A DNA stretch of 64,000 nucleotides from Emergomyces orientalis (GCA_002110485.1 MOWL01000002.1:496001-560000); one strand, 5' to 3'. Shown: positions 9,318 through 20,882, counted from the stretch's first letter. Numbers and translations are program-made. The notes: generated by a model not told the origin, from the sequence alone.

Positions 9318-12300
9318 ATGCCAGCCACTGCGCGAGCAACATCAGCTCGCGCCCAACAGAAAAACGCGTCTAAACATCAACCAAACTTGCGCCGCTCTGC
9401 TCGGCAAACCCGGAGTCGCAGTCGAGAATTGGGTGGAACAAATAATGCGCCTGCTACCCCTTCGAAAACTTTTGTCACTTCAATGAGCGCAAATGAATCT
9501 CAGGACGATGCGCTGTCCCATACCCCAACCAAGCACAATCGCACCGGAAAACTGGATTCGAAGACTGGCAACAATGGTTGGTTTGTCTCTTATGTTTTCA
9601 GTAATCCTCTTCCCAAATCGTTCTGGCCATTTTTTTTTGTTTCCCTCCGCAAATGGGTCGGTGAATGAAATTGCCCCGCTCTTATTTTCGTCGTGGCCGT
9701 ACCCGGCACCCGTTGGTAGACCAAGAGTATCGATATACCATGAGTGGGATAACATGAAGCTTACATTTTTACCACGGCAGAATTATCGCCTGTGTTTGAA
9801 AGCCTTCGTGCGAATGCTACCAGCAGCTTTAATACAAATCTTACGAGGCAAAACTCAAGGCGGAGCGAACGATCTGTTCCTGAATCACCAGTCGACCATT
9901 TCAATATCACCGGGACAACCCTACTCGCTACCGATTCCGAACACGAATCGCGAGATATGGACCCCAGTATAATGATCGAGGCATTGCCCGACCTGGATAC
10001 TTCTGCGAAAAATGCTCTGCGAATCCTAGCTCCACAGGCCTTCTCCCTCCCGAGTATTCTTAAAAATTTCGAAGTAGCCAGCTTCAGAGCGAGAGTCAAG
10101 CGCATACAGGAGACGTTTGAGACCCAAAAGAAATACTTTGGCGGCCAGCACTTTATTCCCGTTGATGCCGCTGTAAATATGCTTCCATCTTTAAAACACA
10201 TTCCGTGGTATCCAGACGAATTCATTCAGAAGGCCAACCTTGCCCAGTTTGCATTGGATCTCATCCCTCTGCGCGGGAAAATAAACCCCTTCTCTGAGTA
10301 TCACCTTTCAGACCTTGATGATTTCTTCCCTACATTCTTCATGAGCTCGTTCGTTTCACCAGAACACAGTCCAATTAAAAAGCCGGGGCAAAGCGCTCTA
10401 CTAGCCGAAACTTTTCAATTGGGACTAGAAATCCGCACTCAACGTACCATTGCGGAACTCCGATCGGAACAAAACTCTCGAGAATTTGCTCCGGACAATG
10501 TTCTGGATGACATTTTTACAACGTCTAGGAATAGTGGGGATGAAGTTGCAACATTACGAGGCTGGGAAATAAATGGCCTACATGCCGATAGTGACAAAAT
10601 CTCCGATCAATTTCGCGACAAAGTAAACGAGCGGACAGAGTCTATTCGAACGTTCTTTGACACGGATAAGTCCAGTCCTTTCGTTCATTTTGCACAATTG
10701 GAATCCTCGTTCCCTTGGTCGCAATTCGTTGTCCAGACAGCCAAGTGGATCCGAATGAGAGCCGATGAAATTGATGAGCAGTTGAAGAATCAGACATCTC
10801 TTGATGAGGCTGTTGAGATATTACAAATCGAAGTTGATCGCCGATCAAGCCTTGATCAACAAGGTATCGACTCCATTCGTGAATCGACAAACTCGGTCCC
10901 TTCGGCCAACGAATCAGTACGCTCTGAGCAGGCGGACGTTCAGAATCCCCAGGAAAAGGGCTCCACGAGCACGAGGCAGTCTATGTTCTCCATTGGCAAA
11001 GGGTAAGTATTGATAAGCTTATATGCAGCGAAACGGTGATTAAACACATGTCGCCTCATCATTGTAAACTCCGCTTTTTACTATCAGCGCTGCTTAAAGC
11101 TACAAGATGTTTACTGATTTTCATTTCGATAGAATTTTCAAGTCTAAAGCCTTCGTATCACACCTGGTCAATCTTCAGGCCCGGATGGGTTCTTCGGTGG
11201 CTGGCTCTGCACATGTTGCTGGTAATTTACAGGTTGATCAACCTTCGGAAAATCCACAAACAGAGGCTGCTGCCGTAGCTCGTGATTCAACCCCACAAGT
11301 CAACGATGACGGAGGATGCTCTCAGCCCAGCGGATCTAGCGGATCTCACAAAGCAAGCGTTCGGACATTTCGTCAAAGCGCTACCCCAGGCAAGCGCACA
11401 CGACAAACACCACAAGATGCATCGTTCCATCCATCCCCGTCAGAAATTGTCAAGATAGCTGAACGACAACGCCTTGCTACTGCTGCTCAACGGCAAAAAC
11501 CAACTTTCAAGACACCACCAGCAGCTTTTATTGATCGCCAAGCTGATGCTCGTAGATTATCCCCAGTTGGCTCCAGCCAATTATCATCTAGTAGAAGCCG
11601 GTTGAATGGCGGTTCCAAGAAGCGACAGGCCGCCGAGGCTGAGCAAAACGAAAGGCAAAGTGAAGAGAGACCTCAGCCCTCTGACGAAGAGGGCTTTGAA
11701 GCAGACAGTCGGAATATCCCGGTTGAGAAAAAAAGGGCATCCCATTCTGGACTACAAGGCCGAAAGCGACGACGCATTGAAACAGCATCATCTGGGACAC
11801 AACCATCAGCCACGACCTCAAAGCCGTTGCAAAGTCTCGAAAGCCGCCAGGATGCACCTACCGAATCCAGATCGGTAGAGTTCGTAAACAGCGCAGAGGA
11901 TATACCACCAGCTAGCACTGCTTCTAGAATAAACCGACGGGTACGAAAACCAGGTGGTGGTAGGATCCCGTGGTCAGTGGACGAGTGCAATCAGCTCAAA
12001 AACTTGATTATCAGACATGGACCCAAATGGGCGAAAATCAAACAGGTTGATGACAGTCTGGAGCGCCCGCAGCTGAGCATTCGAGATCAGGTGAACCTGA
12101 AAGATAAAGCCAGGCAGATGGCTGTCGATTACTACAAGTATGCCTTATTCTCTGACCCGAACCAAACTAAGTTTCACCGAGGCTAATCCGAGAGCGTTAT
12201 TTTAAATTAGAGCCGGCCAACCGCTTCCTGAAAACTTCGAACAAGTTGCTCTCAAAACTGATGATAAACGCAAATTACGAGAAATGGGGATCACGATTTT

Positions 12301-12325
12301 TGATGATATGCCTGAAGGAGATTGA
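9318..12325 (+). CDS. Telobox Myb protein, TRF/Taz1/Tbf1-like
   Basis: Model: exons 9318-9576, 9781-11002, 11133-12170 and 12211-12325, 877 residues. The first donor is uncertain: GTTGGT at 9577 gives this model, while GTGAAT at 9661 keeps the same phase and adds 28 residues. The other two splice pairs preserve phase. The C-terminal Myb-like domain (about 770-832) has PWSVDE, a central HGPKWAKI and the telobox VNLKDKARQM, close to the VDLKDKWRN consensus of TTAGGG-binding proteins. Residues about 150-420 are a helical region (SAKNALRIL, LAQFALDLIPL, LLAETFQLGLEIRTQR) that could be a TRF-homology-type dimerisation domain. The middle is disordered, with basic patches such as GRKRRR. The last exon adds LREMGITIFDD. 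Such proteins protect telomere ends (Taz1, TRF) or activate promoters through TTAGGG (Tbf1); I cannot tell which this is. Confidence 0.85.
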
Positions 12326-14218
12326 TTGATTTCATTGTGATGTGGAAATTGGTTTGACCCCATAATGACGAATCTTTTGGTTTCCCTTTTCTATTCCCGA
12401 GAGTTTATTCCTACTCTCATTTTTGGTCTATACATTATTTTTAGTAATGCAGGATGTATTTGACCGGGGAAAATGCTTTTAAGGAGCTAGAAGGTGTTTA
12501 AGGGATGCATTTCTTCACTGGCGTTTTACTGGGCTAGGCTTACAGCGTTTTGGTTTTACAAATCGATGATACCCCACCTGTCGTGTCTGTTTGCTTTATG
12601 TGGCATTGGAAAAATGAATATAGCTGCGGATGGATTACCAATTATTTTTTTCTTCTTACACAGGTTAATCAAAAGCTGAGAATTCTTGTATTCAGTTATC
12701 CTGGTTCCATTCACTGTGTCGTATACAGCAGTTTCCATATTTTACAATGCACTACACTTCTTCATGTTCTATAAAAGCTCCCAGTAACCTGCATACATAT
12801 GATATCATTTAAGCGCCCTTTATGCAACTAGGAACACCCAAACCCCAATCTGCGCATTCCCCACACGTCTTACAGGCATACTGAAGCAGGCTCGCATCCA
12901 TAACAGGCCATATGCAGCTTCCTCTTGTCCCGTGGAGGCTTTGCTTTCAGCTCCTTACCAGAATCTTTGGGAAACCTCTCTGCGTGTCTTCATGGCAAAC
13001 CCCAAGATGCATGCTAATCCGTCATACATATCTGCTACAAGGGCTAACAAACACTGCGGATATCTTTTTGCCAGCTGTCCGATCCAACTAACATCATATA
13101 TACCTTCCATCCCGTCCCATCTTTACAGCCCTCGCACTCCTCATCCAGTACATACTGATTGTGTGGGGGTGAATTTTCTTATGTGTATATTTGAATTGGT
13201 TTCTACCAAGCCTTCCTTTTCTCTCGTAATACATATCCATTCCAAAAAAAAAATTGGTTAATGATATATACATGTACCCTGTCAAAAATGATAATCTTCC
13301 ATTCTCTATCTGCTATTGATAGAAAAGTGCTGACGCCAACAATGCGACAGCCTTCCATCTATATATGTACGCATATATGCTGCATTATACCACAGAAAAT
13401 ATCATCAATTATTCGACTCCATGAACAACATTTGACTCTTCATCTTGTTGTATGGTTCGAAGTCCCCGCAAACCCTGCCGCATTTGTATGTGCTCCCTGA
13501 AGGTAAACAAGAAGAAAGCCAGATAAGTCCATCAACAGCATAACTGACCAGTTCCAGATTCTGCTCATGGTCTTTTGCTTCTGCAAATCCTATATCTCAG
13601 TGTCCGCCTCTGTGGGTGATACCTGTTCGCGGGATATGTGAAAATCGCTAACTCCCAAAGGAAACCGGTTAATGTTGTTTCCCATGTTGGGTATCTGGAT
13701 TTCCCCCGTCCTTCGTGGGTGCCTTCGCACACTTTTCGTGTCGATGCCGTCAAGTCAGATATGCCTGACCTGCGTTGCGTTCGAAAATAAGGGTGGGAGG
13801 CGGGCTGGGACAAGACCGACTACGAGTTTACCGAAAGCCTTTGGAAGAACCTCCAAACGAGGCAATCCTTATATATCCCTCCTATATGTAAGAGGCGAAT
13901 AGAATATATATTTGAAATAGAGGGGAGAACACTGGGATGTCACTATGAATGAACAGAGGAAGGAACCCTTGAACGTCAAGTTCTAAAAGCTCCCCACTAA
14001 ATCAAGTCCCAGTTTGACCTTAACAGATATCATGGAAGTCCCTTCTTTTCCTCATGCCTTAGAATCTGAAATGTCATCGACCAGCATAGGATTTGTTCGG
14101 GTGAAGGAATTGAACTCAGGTATCGTGTACAGAGAGCATTTGTACAAGACATAACTCTAATTATATTGCTGATGCTTATGCAGTCAGCATGAGTTAAATC
14201 TCGTAACCAAAAGACAAG
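12326..14218. other. Intergenic, no gene called
   Basis: The region from the Myb stop to the transposon holds only short unsupported open frames. On the minus strand, a frame from about 13120 down to 12840 is open for about 95 codons except for one TAA (it includes YPQCLLALVADMYDG); it could be a relic but is not recognisable. At about 14095-14160 the minus strand carries a weakly tRNA-like stretch (AGTTCAATTCC, resembling a B box) that does not fold into a proper tRNA by eye. Confidence 0.5.
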
Positions 14219-14220
14219 TA

Positions 14221-14294
14221 ACGTAATCCACAAGTAAGCGAGACACACAACTAAGCGAGACACTTTCCAGCTGCCGTACAATGAGAATTGCATT
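14221..14294 (+). repeat. Left terminal inverted repeat of the pogo element
   Basis: This 74-base terminus matches the reverse complement of 15999-16072 at 71 positions. All three differences are transitions. It starts ACGTAATCCACAAG and includes two direct copies of TAAGCGAGACAC. Confidence 0.95.
14235..14263 (+). repeat. Paired 12-bp direct repeat inside the left TIR
   Basis: TAAGCGAGACAC occurs at 14235-14246 and again at 14252-14263, separated by ACAAC. The right TIR has the same arrangement, with one copy reading TAAGCAAGACAC. Paired subterminal repeats are a typical layout for transposase binding sites, but binding is inferred. Confidence 0.7.
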
Positions 14295-14331
14295 CAAAGC
14301 TCCAATGATGAAGAAAAACTAATTAATTATA

Positions 14332-15990
14332 TTAAGAATTATTTGTAAATCTCTTCTCACATACACGGGCAGTATGTCCAATAATTCCACATACACTACA
14401 CTGTGGTGCTGCCCGTTTTCGTGGTTGAGAGGAGGAAGCCTCACCCACACCTCTTCCCTGTTCATTGACCCTTCGTACGCGATCCAAGCCTTCTTCAACC
14501 CTCAAAGCACCCTCTTGAGCTACATATGTACGGCCTCTTTCTCGCTTTCTCTTTTGTTTCGCATTTGCAGCTCTTAGTTCCTTGACTTCCTGCTCTAAAA
14601 GAGCCATTCTATGCATGGTCATCTGGCAGCCTTTGACCAGTTGACTCAAGGCATGATTGGTTGGACTGGGTGGGTTCTGTGTACGGTGCTTGATATATTT
14701 CATAACTTTCTCAGCCTGCCAGTCCAATTGGCGTACATTGTGTGGTGTGGCTGTGGCCCAGGAGGCCTGGGAGCTATGAAAAGTTCCAGGGGGGGTGGGT
14801 GTACACATCTGGGTATTAAGGCGTGAGAGGACCTGCTCAGGATCGTACGAAACCAACCCAACAGCTCTAAAGCTGCTCTTGATGTTGTTCTCATTCAGGG
14901 CCTGTATATGAGCTGTAGGATATAGGGTCAAAAACTCCTCCTTATCAATGTGGTTGATTCCAAGCCGCATCTGGTTCTCCACCTGTCGTCCGTACGCAGT
15001 TTTCAGGGGGGAGAAACAGCCAACATCCAATGGCTGAAGAAGGTGGGATGAATGTGGTGGCATATATAGGGCAATGATCTGGTTCTCAGAGCAGAATTGA
15101 TCAAATTCAGCTGAGGCATGACTTCCATGGCCATCTAGAATCAAGAGTCGGTATTTGCCCTTCGTACAGGGTAGGGTGTCCTTGTTGAACACCTCTTTCA
15201 GTCAATGCAAGCCCAGCTTGTCAGTTGTCCAGCCATTGTCACTAACTCCAATCACCCAATCACCCGGCAGCCCTTCTGTCTCGTACCAACAAGACTCATG
15301 CACCTTTCCCTTAAGAATGATCATTGTACGCAATGCCCAACCAGTTGCATTGACTCCAGCAACAGCAGTCACCCATTCCCGGTCTCCAGGCTGTATGAGT
15401 TTTGGATTTCTGGCTGCCTCAGAGCCAGTGACCACTCTGGCAGTTCCAATAACACCCATCTGAAATCCAGTCTCATCAAAGTTGTAGATATCGTCCGACA
15501 GAATCCCATACTTCTCAATGCTGTTTCGTACGAGCCTAAACCATCCACGAATAACCTCAGGATCCTCACATAGCACCTGTTGATGATCATATTTGTGTGA
15601 GAACTTAGTCTTTAGTTCTTCATGACATTTGACAAAGTTTCATACCCAATTCTGACCAACAGTTGATGAAGGGTTTGATTCTCAATTGGTAAGAAGAATA
15701 TTGGACATTTCTCGTACAGTTCCAATCCAGGGTGGCTGTCCTCGCTCATCCATGGCTAGGATCCATTGAACAAGACATTCTTCCTCAGTAAGAGTAAGTT
15801 TTCGTTTTTTTGAAGGAGTATTGACGCGTGCTGTACGACCCTTCACCCGGTGGCCAAGGGTTGAATGAGGAACATTGTATAGCTTTGCTGCTGCTCGTAC
15901 ACTTGAAATTTGATTCTTATTAAGTGCCTGAATGGCTAAAAGAAGCCTTCCTTCTTGATTGGAAACTTGATTGCTTTGTGTGGTTGACAT
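14332..15990 (-). pseudogene. pogo-family DDE transposase, three stop codons
   Basis: One reading frame spans the whole gene without a frameshift. Translation from ATG at 15990 (MSTTQSN; another in-frame ATG lies at 16005) meets TGA at 15684-15682, 15642-15640 and 15204-15202. The order of parts is an N-terminal helix-turn-helix (SVRAAAKLYNVPHSTLGHRV), a second DNA-binding domain (EEECLVQWILAMDERG) and the DDE_1 catalytic domain. The latter has first Asp in YNFDETGF, second in LLILDGHGSHAS and third in LLQPLDVGCFSPLK. A coiled, basic C-terminus ends in a CCHC zinc knuckle (CSVCGIIGHTARVC). The third stop replaces the Trp usually seen in this family (GLHWL). The other two probably replace Arg, as CGA to TGA. 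The product cannot be full length. Confidence 0.92.
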
Positions 15991-15998
15991 GGTCACAA

Positions 15999-16072
15999 AA
16001 TGCAATTCTCATCATACGGCAGCTGGAAAGTGTCTTGCTTAGTTGTGTGTCTCGCTTACTTGTGGATTACGT
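15999..16072 (-). repeat. Right terminal inverted repeat of the pogo element
   Basis: This is the mirror of the left terminus and ends in GGATTACGT just before the TA target duplicate at 16073-16074. The transposase ATG at 15990 lies immediately inside it. Confidence 0.95.
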
Positions 16073-16074
16073 TA

Positions 16075-16454
16075 GTGAGATAAATTGAAGCTTAATTTCT
16101 GCCCTCATAACACTAGTACATTTGCGGTTAGAGTATGCCACAGGCTGATAGCCTGCTTAGTCATAAAACGCGGCTCAACTTTAAAGTTTCCAGGTTCCAA
16201 GGTTCGGGGCCAGTCGCTCGATTAGGAAATAGAGACACAACTTAACCCCCGAAGGATTGCGCCGTCGATTCATCTCCAGCCATCTTCTCTTTTCTGCCAC
16301 TGTTTTCGGTTTCTCTTCGTCTTTGTGGGATGCACTCTTTGTTGGGGCAGAGTTGAGATTCCGTTGTTGTGTTTCTCTCGTTCAAAGCTCTCCCTGTATC
16401 TCTTAAGTCCGTGCTCAGAAACTGTCAATTAACTATACCTGCAGCCTTGCTGTC
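16075..16454 (+). promoter_or_regulatory. Annexin upstream region
   Basis: 380 bases lie between the transposon and the annexin start. The left part (about 16128-16195) contains GGTTAGAGTATGCC and GGTTCCAAGGTTCGGG, faintly reminiscent of tRNA A- and B-box sequences, but I cannot fold a tRNA. The right part is pyrimidine-rich and is likely promoter and 5' leader. The transposon has therefore moved the ancestral upstream sequence about 1.85 kb away. Confidence 0.45.
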
Positions 16455-19164
16455 ATGGCTTCTCTGCGCGTGCACGATTCGCGATCTCGCACTCGATCCA
16501 AATCCCCCAGTGGGCGGATTCGGGAACATTCACGCACGCGCGAGACTCGGGCACCGTCACCTCCGAGAGAAAAATCCAGAACATCCTCCAAAAAATACTA
16601 TCATCCCGATTCTGAGGAGGAAACCCTTTATGCTAGCTCTCGGTCGAGCAGGAAGTATCACGATTACCATGCAGAGGATGACAAATATCGACGTTCAGAG
16701 AAACCTAAACAACAATACCAACCACAGCCGCAACCACAACCTCCTGGTTACTACATATCAGACGAAGAAGAAGTGGTGAGAAAACACACTGGCGCAGCTG
16801 GACCCCCTAAATCGGACAAATACCGATACGACTCCGATCATGACCGGCGATACTCAAGCAGAACCCAGAGTTCAAAACGTGCTTCAAAGTACGAGCCGTA
16901 TTCGGACGACTCCCTTACCGATTCAGAGGATGATGCATTGGCCTATGGAGAGGTACCTTACGCGCCGTCTGCTCCCAGTTACGAACGTTTGCGGGAAAAA
17001 TATACCCTATCTTCCACCAAGCAGCGCGATTCAGATTCGGCGGGAGGTTCGTCCAAATATAGCCGCGCACTAGCTAAACTTCGAGGAGAAGAATCTCCCA
17101 AGTATCCCTCTCGCCACGACTACGATCCACGAGAGCATCCAAGCTATGCGAAACCTGAAACTTACCGCTATGCCCAACCTTCCGAACTCCACCAGAGCCA
17201 ACCAATTGACCCTAGAACGGGGCAATATGGAAATAGCCAAAACCAGTATCCGATTGATTGGGCGAAAGTTCCAGAATGTGAACGTCCTGGCTTTGTGCCT
17301 CCACCTGAGTTCAACAATCGGGTCACATCTGCACAACATCCTATGCCGATCCCTGCTACTACTTATGCGATGCCTGATCCGTCCCTTATACCTCAGGCTC
17401 CAATCCCACCAAGCCAGTATCCTCCAATTCCCCAGGCTGGCTATAACCCACAGCGATATGCCAATATGCCAATGCCTCCATCGAGTGGAACCGCCCCGCC
17501 CCCTACAACCGCTCTAGCAGCCGCCCAAGGCCATCAGCGTGGATACTCGGCAGGTGGAGCGCCAGCTACACAACAATTTTATGCGCAGCCAACCCCATTC
17601 CAATACGCGCAGCCTGATACTAATATCAAATACATCTCAAAGTCTGCCAAACCCTACACTCAGAGTTCTAAAAACCAATTCGTCAAACCCTACTCCCAAG
17701 CTACCGATCCGACCTACGTTGAAGTTAAACCCAAGAAATCAGCTGAACGTCCACACAGCATGTCAATACCCTCCTCCACAAATGGTCATATGACTGTACC
17801 TGGTAGCTTCCCGGACAACGGTCGTCCCCCTGCCAGCCCGCTGCTCGAGGCTTATAAAGGAACTTACCAGAGCATCTCCCCCATGCCATGGCCAACATCC
17901 GTTCCTTCCTATATGGATGAAGGTTTATCAGATATAGAGCCACTAGATGGTGCCGCTATCTCAGGCTCGGAATTAGACAGATCGAGAAAAATCAGACCCA
18001 AGAAGGGTGACAGCAATAGGGCAACAAGCAAGTCCTCAAAGCTTGATGCAGAGCTAAAGTTAATTGCACCTGCCAGCGCCCAAAAGAAAGTATCCTTCTA
18101 CGATCCGAAACCCGACGCGAAGGAATTGAAAGCGGCCCTACACCATTCCCACGTCGACCCCAAACCTTTAATAGACATTCTTCCCTATCTTTCGTCGGAT
18201 GACCTACTCGCGCTTCGTGTTGAATATAAGAACTGCGTTAAACTGGGCGGTAAGGGGATTAATATAGCTAAACATATAAAAGTGCAAGTCCCAGGGAATT
18301 TCGGCAAAGTTTGCTACGCGACAGCACTAGGAAGGTGGGAATCCGAGGCACACTGGGCTAATTTCTGGTACCGATCAAACTCACTGCGCCGTGAGCTTCT
18401 CATCGAGTCGCTTATTGGACGGACGAATGCTGAAATCCGCGAGATTAAGAAGTGTTTCCGCGATAAGCGATACGGCGATGACCTTGAGAAATGCATGAAA
18501 GCCGAGCTCAAGGCGGACAAATTTCGTGTTGCGATCCTGCTGGCCCTTGAAGAACGCCGGCAGCCCAATTCAGCCCCCCTCGACAAATCCCTTGTCCGGG
18601 ACGACATGCGCGACCTCCACCGTGCACTAATTTCGCGGGAGGGAGGAGAGACGGCAATGATACAGATTATCGTCGTCAGGGGGGATCCCCATCTCCGCGA
18701 AGTTTTGCATCTTTATGAAGATACATACCACAAAAACTTCGCCAAAGAAATGATAACCAAATCACAAAATTTAGTCGTAAGTTTTCTAGCCTCTTCCCAT
18801 TCCAACTTCTCTCTGCCTCACAACGCCCCTAACGATATTTGACTTCCAGGGCGAAACCCTCGTACACGTTCTCAACGGGGCACTGAACCGACCGATGCGG
18901 GACGCTCTCCTTCTCCACCAAGCCATTGCAGAATCAGGTACAGGGCGCGAACGTGCCGAGTTACTTATTTCGCGACTAGTTCGCATGCATTGGGAGCCAA
19001 ACCACCTTGAACGTGTCAAGTCAGAGTACAAAAGACGCTATAAGCAATCCGTCGAGGATGCCATCGATCAAGAAGTTATAAACGGGGTCCAGAAAGATTG
19101 GGCGGAGTTTTGCATTGGGTTGGTCAAGAGCTCTAGAGTTCATATTGCTAATGGAACCGCATAG
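16455..19164 (+). CDS. Annexin with long disordered N-terminus
   Basis: Exons 16455-18776 and 18850-19164 (73-base intron, phase 0) give 878 residues. Residues 1-540 are low-complexity: RS/RT-rich at the start (SRSRTRSKSPSGR), acidic Ser patches, then Pro/Gln/Tyr-rich. The C-terminal part (about 550-878) has the annexin core: DAKELKAALHH and PYLSSDDLLALRVEY (repeat 1), a GGKGIN loop in place of the usual GxGT, NAEIREIKKCF with LEKCMKAEL (repeat 2), further repeats including LHLYEDTYHKNFAKEM, and LNRPMRDALLLHQAI in the last. Annexins bind acidic phospholipid membranes, usually with Ca2+. The classical Ca2+ loops look poorly kept, so Ca2+ dependence is doubtful. Long annexins of this kind are known in filamentous ascomycetes (the ANXC4-like group), and I place it there tentatively. 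The pogo element ends 382 bases upstream. Confidence 0.85.
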
Positions 19165-20026
19165 TCTGGTTGCTTACGTTTACGACTAAACATTTTTGTC
19201 TTTAACAATTTTTTTTCGGGTCCCTGGAGGATATTGTGATGTGATGTGATGATTATATTTATTTATTTGTTGGTTTTTGTTATGTGAAACCTTTGTGGAA
19301 TTCCACTGGGTATTTTAAATTGCCCGCTGTCTTTTCGTCTTCCTCCCCTGGGTTTTAATACTATATCTCTGCCATTTATTCAAAATATAATCTTGTTTGG
19401 TTCGTTCATTTTGTGTTCACACAACACCAAATCAAGAGGTAATTCACCCTGCCTGTTAGATGCAACCCTAGAAAACCTTGGAACCTTCCACCCGCGTCCT
19501 CAAATTTAAAGCCCAGATTAAGGTTGCCGTTTCAGCTCAATCTTATCCGGTAACGCGTTTTTGAAGTATGTACAATGGCTGCGGGTTTAACTGGCATGTT
19601 CATCTTGAATCGAGCTAAATAGCTCATATCTGGAACCTTACCTTGGTTAACCGCTATAATAATATTCGGTCCAGATCCGATGGAAACTTTCTACAGCGAG
19701 CATGCCAAAAGAATCAGTCAGAATTTGACACGCATTATTTCTCCGCGCGAATTAACGCACGCATAAGGGTCAAATTATGGGAAATAGGAGATCTCCGCAC
19801 GCAAACCGGGCTAATCCTTGAAGAGAACCCCTGCATCCTGGCTTGTTTCTAAGTAGCAATGGTGCTAACGGCTGCTTCGATTTCACCAAGAACGCCTCTC
19901 CTAAGTCTCTCTCCCAAAATGAATCCCGTTGTCCGCTGTCTTTGTCGCGGGAAACTTACCATCTCACACCAGATATATAATTCGACTGCTGTGCTAAGAG
20001 AGAAGACCACATAACCTCACTGAATA
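19165..20026. other. Intergenic, no gene seen
   Basis: This holds the 3' region of the annexin gene, T-rich at 19200-19420, and the presumed promoter of the next gene. The short open frames have no support. Confidence 0.55.
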
Positions 20027-20882
20027 ATGTCAAATTCACGCACTAACGAAACAGAAATGGATGCGAAAGCTCACGCAGCTTTCACAGTGATGCCCTACAC
20101 CTCCCCATCACAAACATCACCCATCGCCGGGATCCGCCTCAAACTCTCGTCATCATGGACCTACTGCGGACCTCTCCTTAACCTACCAAACCAAACTCTC
20201 CCATCATCATTCTCCACCTGGTCCGAACAAACCATAAACGGCTCCATCCTCCCAGCCCTCACCCTCTTTCTCAACTTCGTCAACGAATTCCTCCTCAAAA
20301 ACAACCTCTCCCACTACTGGCTCACAATCAAAGCTTCCAGAGGAACCAACGAATTTGATATGCCGCGATGGCATACCGATGACCTCTTTTATAGCAAGGC
20401 TGGCGTGGAGCCCATAACTACAGGACGTGAAACGAAATGGAAACTCGCCGCGACTCTCCTAGGCCCCGGCACGCTTTTCTTAACCTCCCCCACCCCGCGC
20501 ACGCTCCATCCACAACCAAATAAAAAAGTCAGCCCGTGAAGAAACTAAGGAACATATCTGTGCCGCCGTCCGATGTATTGGGTGTGCCACGGCTGCAGAA
20601 TCGGTCCGTCTCCGTTTAGCTGAAGCATTTCGAGACCATGGTTATGTACAGGCAGGGCCCGGCGATTGTACGTTTTTTCGCGTCGGTGATGATGCGGGGG
20701 CAGTGCATTCAGAACCTCCGTGTCATGGGGATCGGATATTCGTCAATGTGGTTCCTGGGCGGGAGGAGGAGTTGAGAGAGCTTATGCGTAAATGGGGCAT
20801 GCAATTTCCGCGCGCTTGGTGTCTGGATTTACCGCTGCAGTTTGGTATTGGAGGTGAAGTTCGCGATATTTGGGAAAGCTGA
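20027..20882 (+). pseudogene. DUF1826-like protein, frameshifted at an A6 run
   Basis: The first frame (20027-20539, starting MSNSRTNETEMDAKAHAAF) runs 170 codons to a stop. A second frame one base off continues past it from the A run at 20522-20527 to a stop at 20880-20882, in protein-like sequence (AREETKEHICAAVRCIGC, PCHGDRIFVNVVPGREEEL). Removing one A from the run would give one frame of about 284 residues, and no intron fits there. Features of the first part are MPRWHTDDLFY and KLAATLLGPGTLFL. They resemble the H-x-D and GPGT elements of DUF1826, a family of unknown function, but the match is by eye. The frameshift may be genuine decay or a homopolymer sequencing error. Confidence 0.55.

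Larger units (their letters stand above)
14221..16072 (-). mobile_element. Fot1/pogo-type DNA transposon, complete but inactive
   Basis: An 1852-bp element is bounded by near-perfect 74-bp terminal inverted repeats beginning ACGTAATCC. It is flanked on both sides by TA (14219-14220 and 16073-16074), the target duplication expected of Tc1/mariner/pogo elements. It encodes one transposase frame on the minus strand that fills most of the element and is broken by three TGA codons. The ends differ at only three of 74 positions, so the copy is young or was recently active. It sits 382 bases upstream of the annexin start codon. Mobilisation would need a functional transposase from another copy. Confidence 0.93.
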
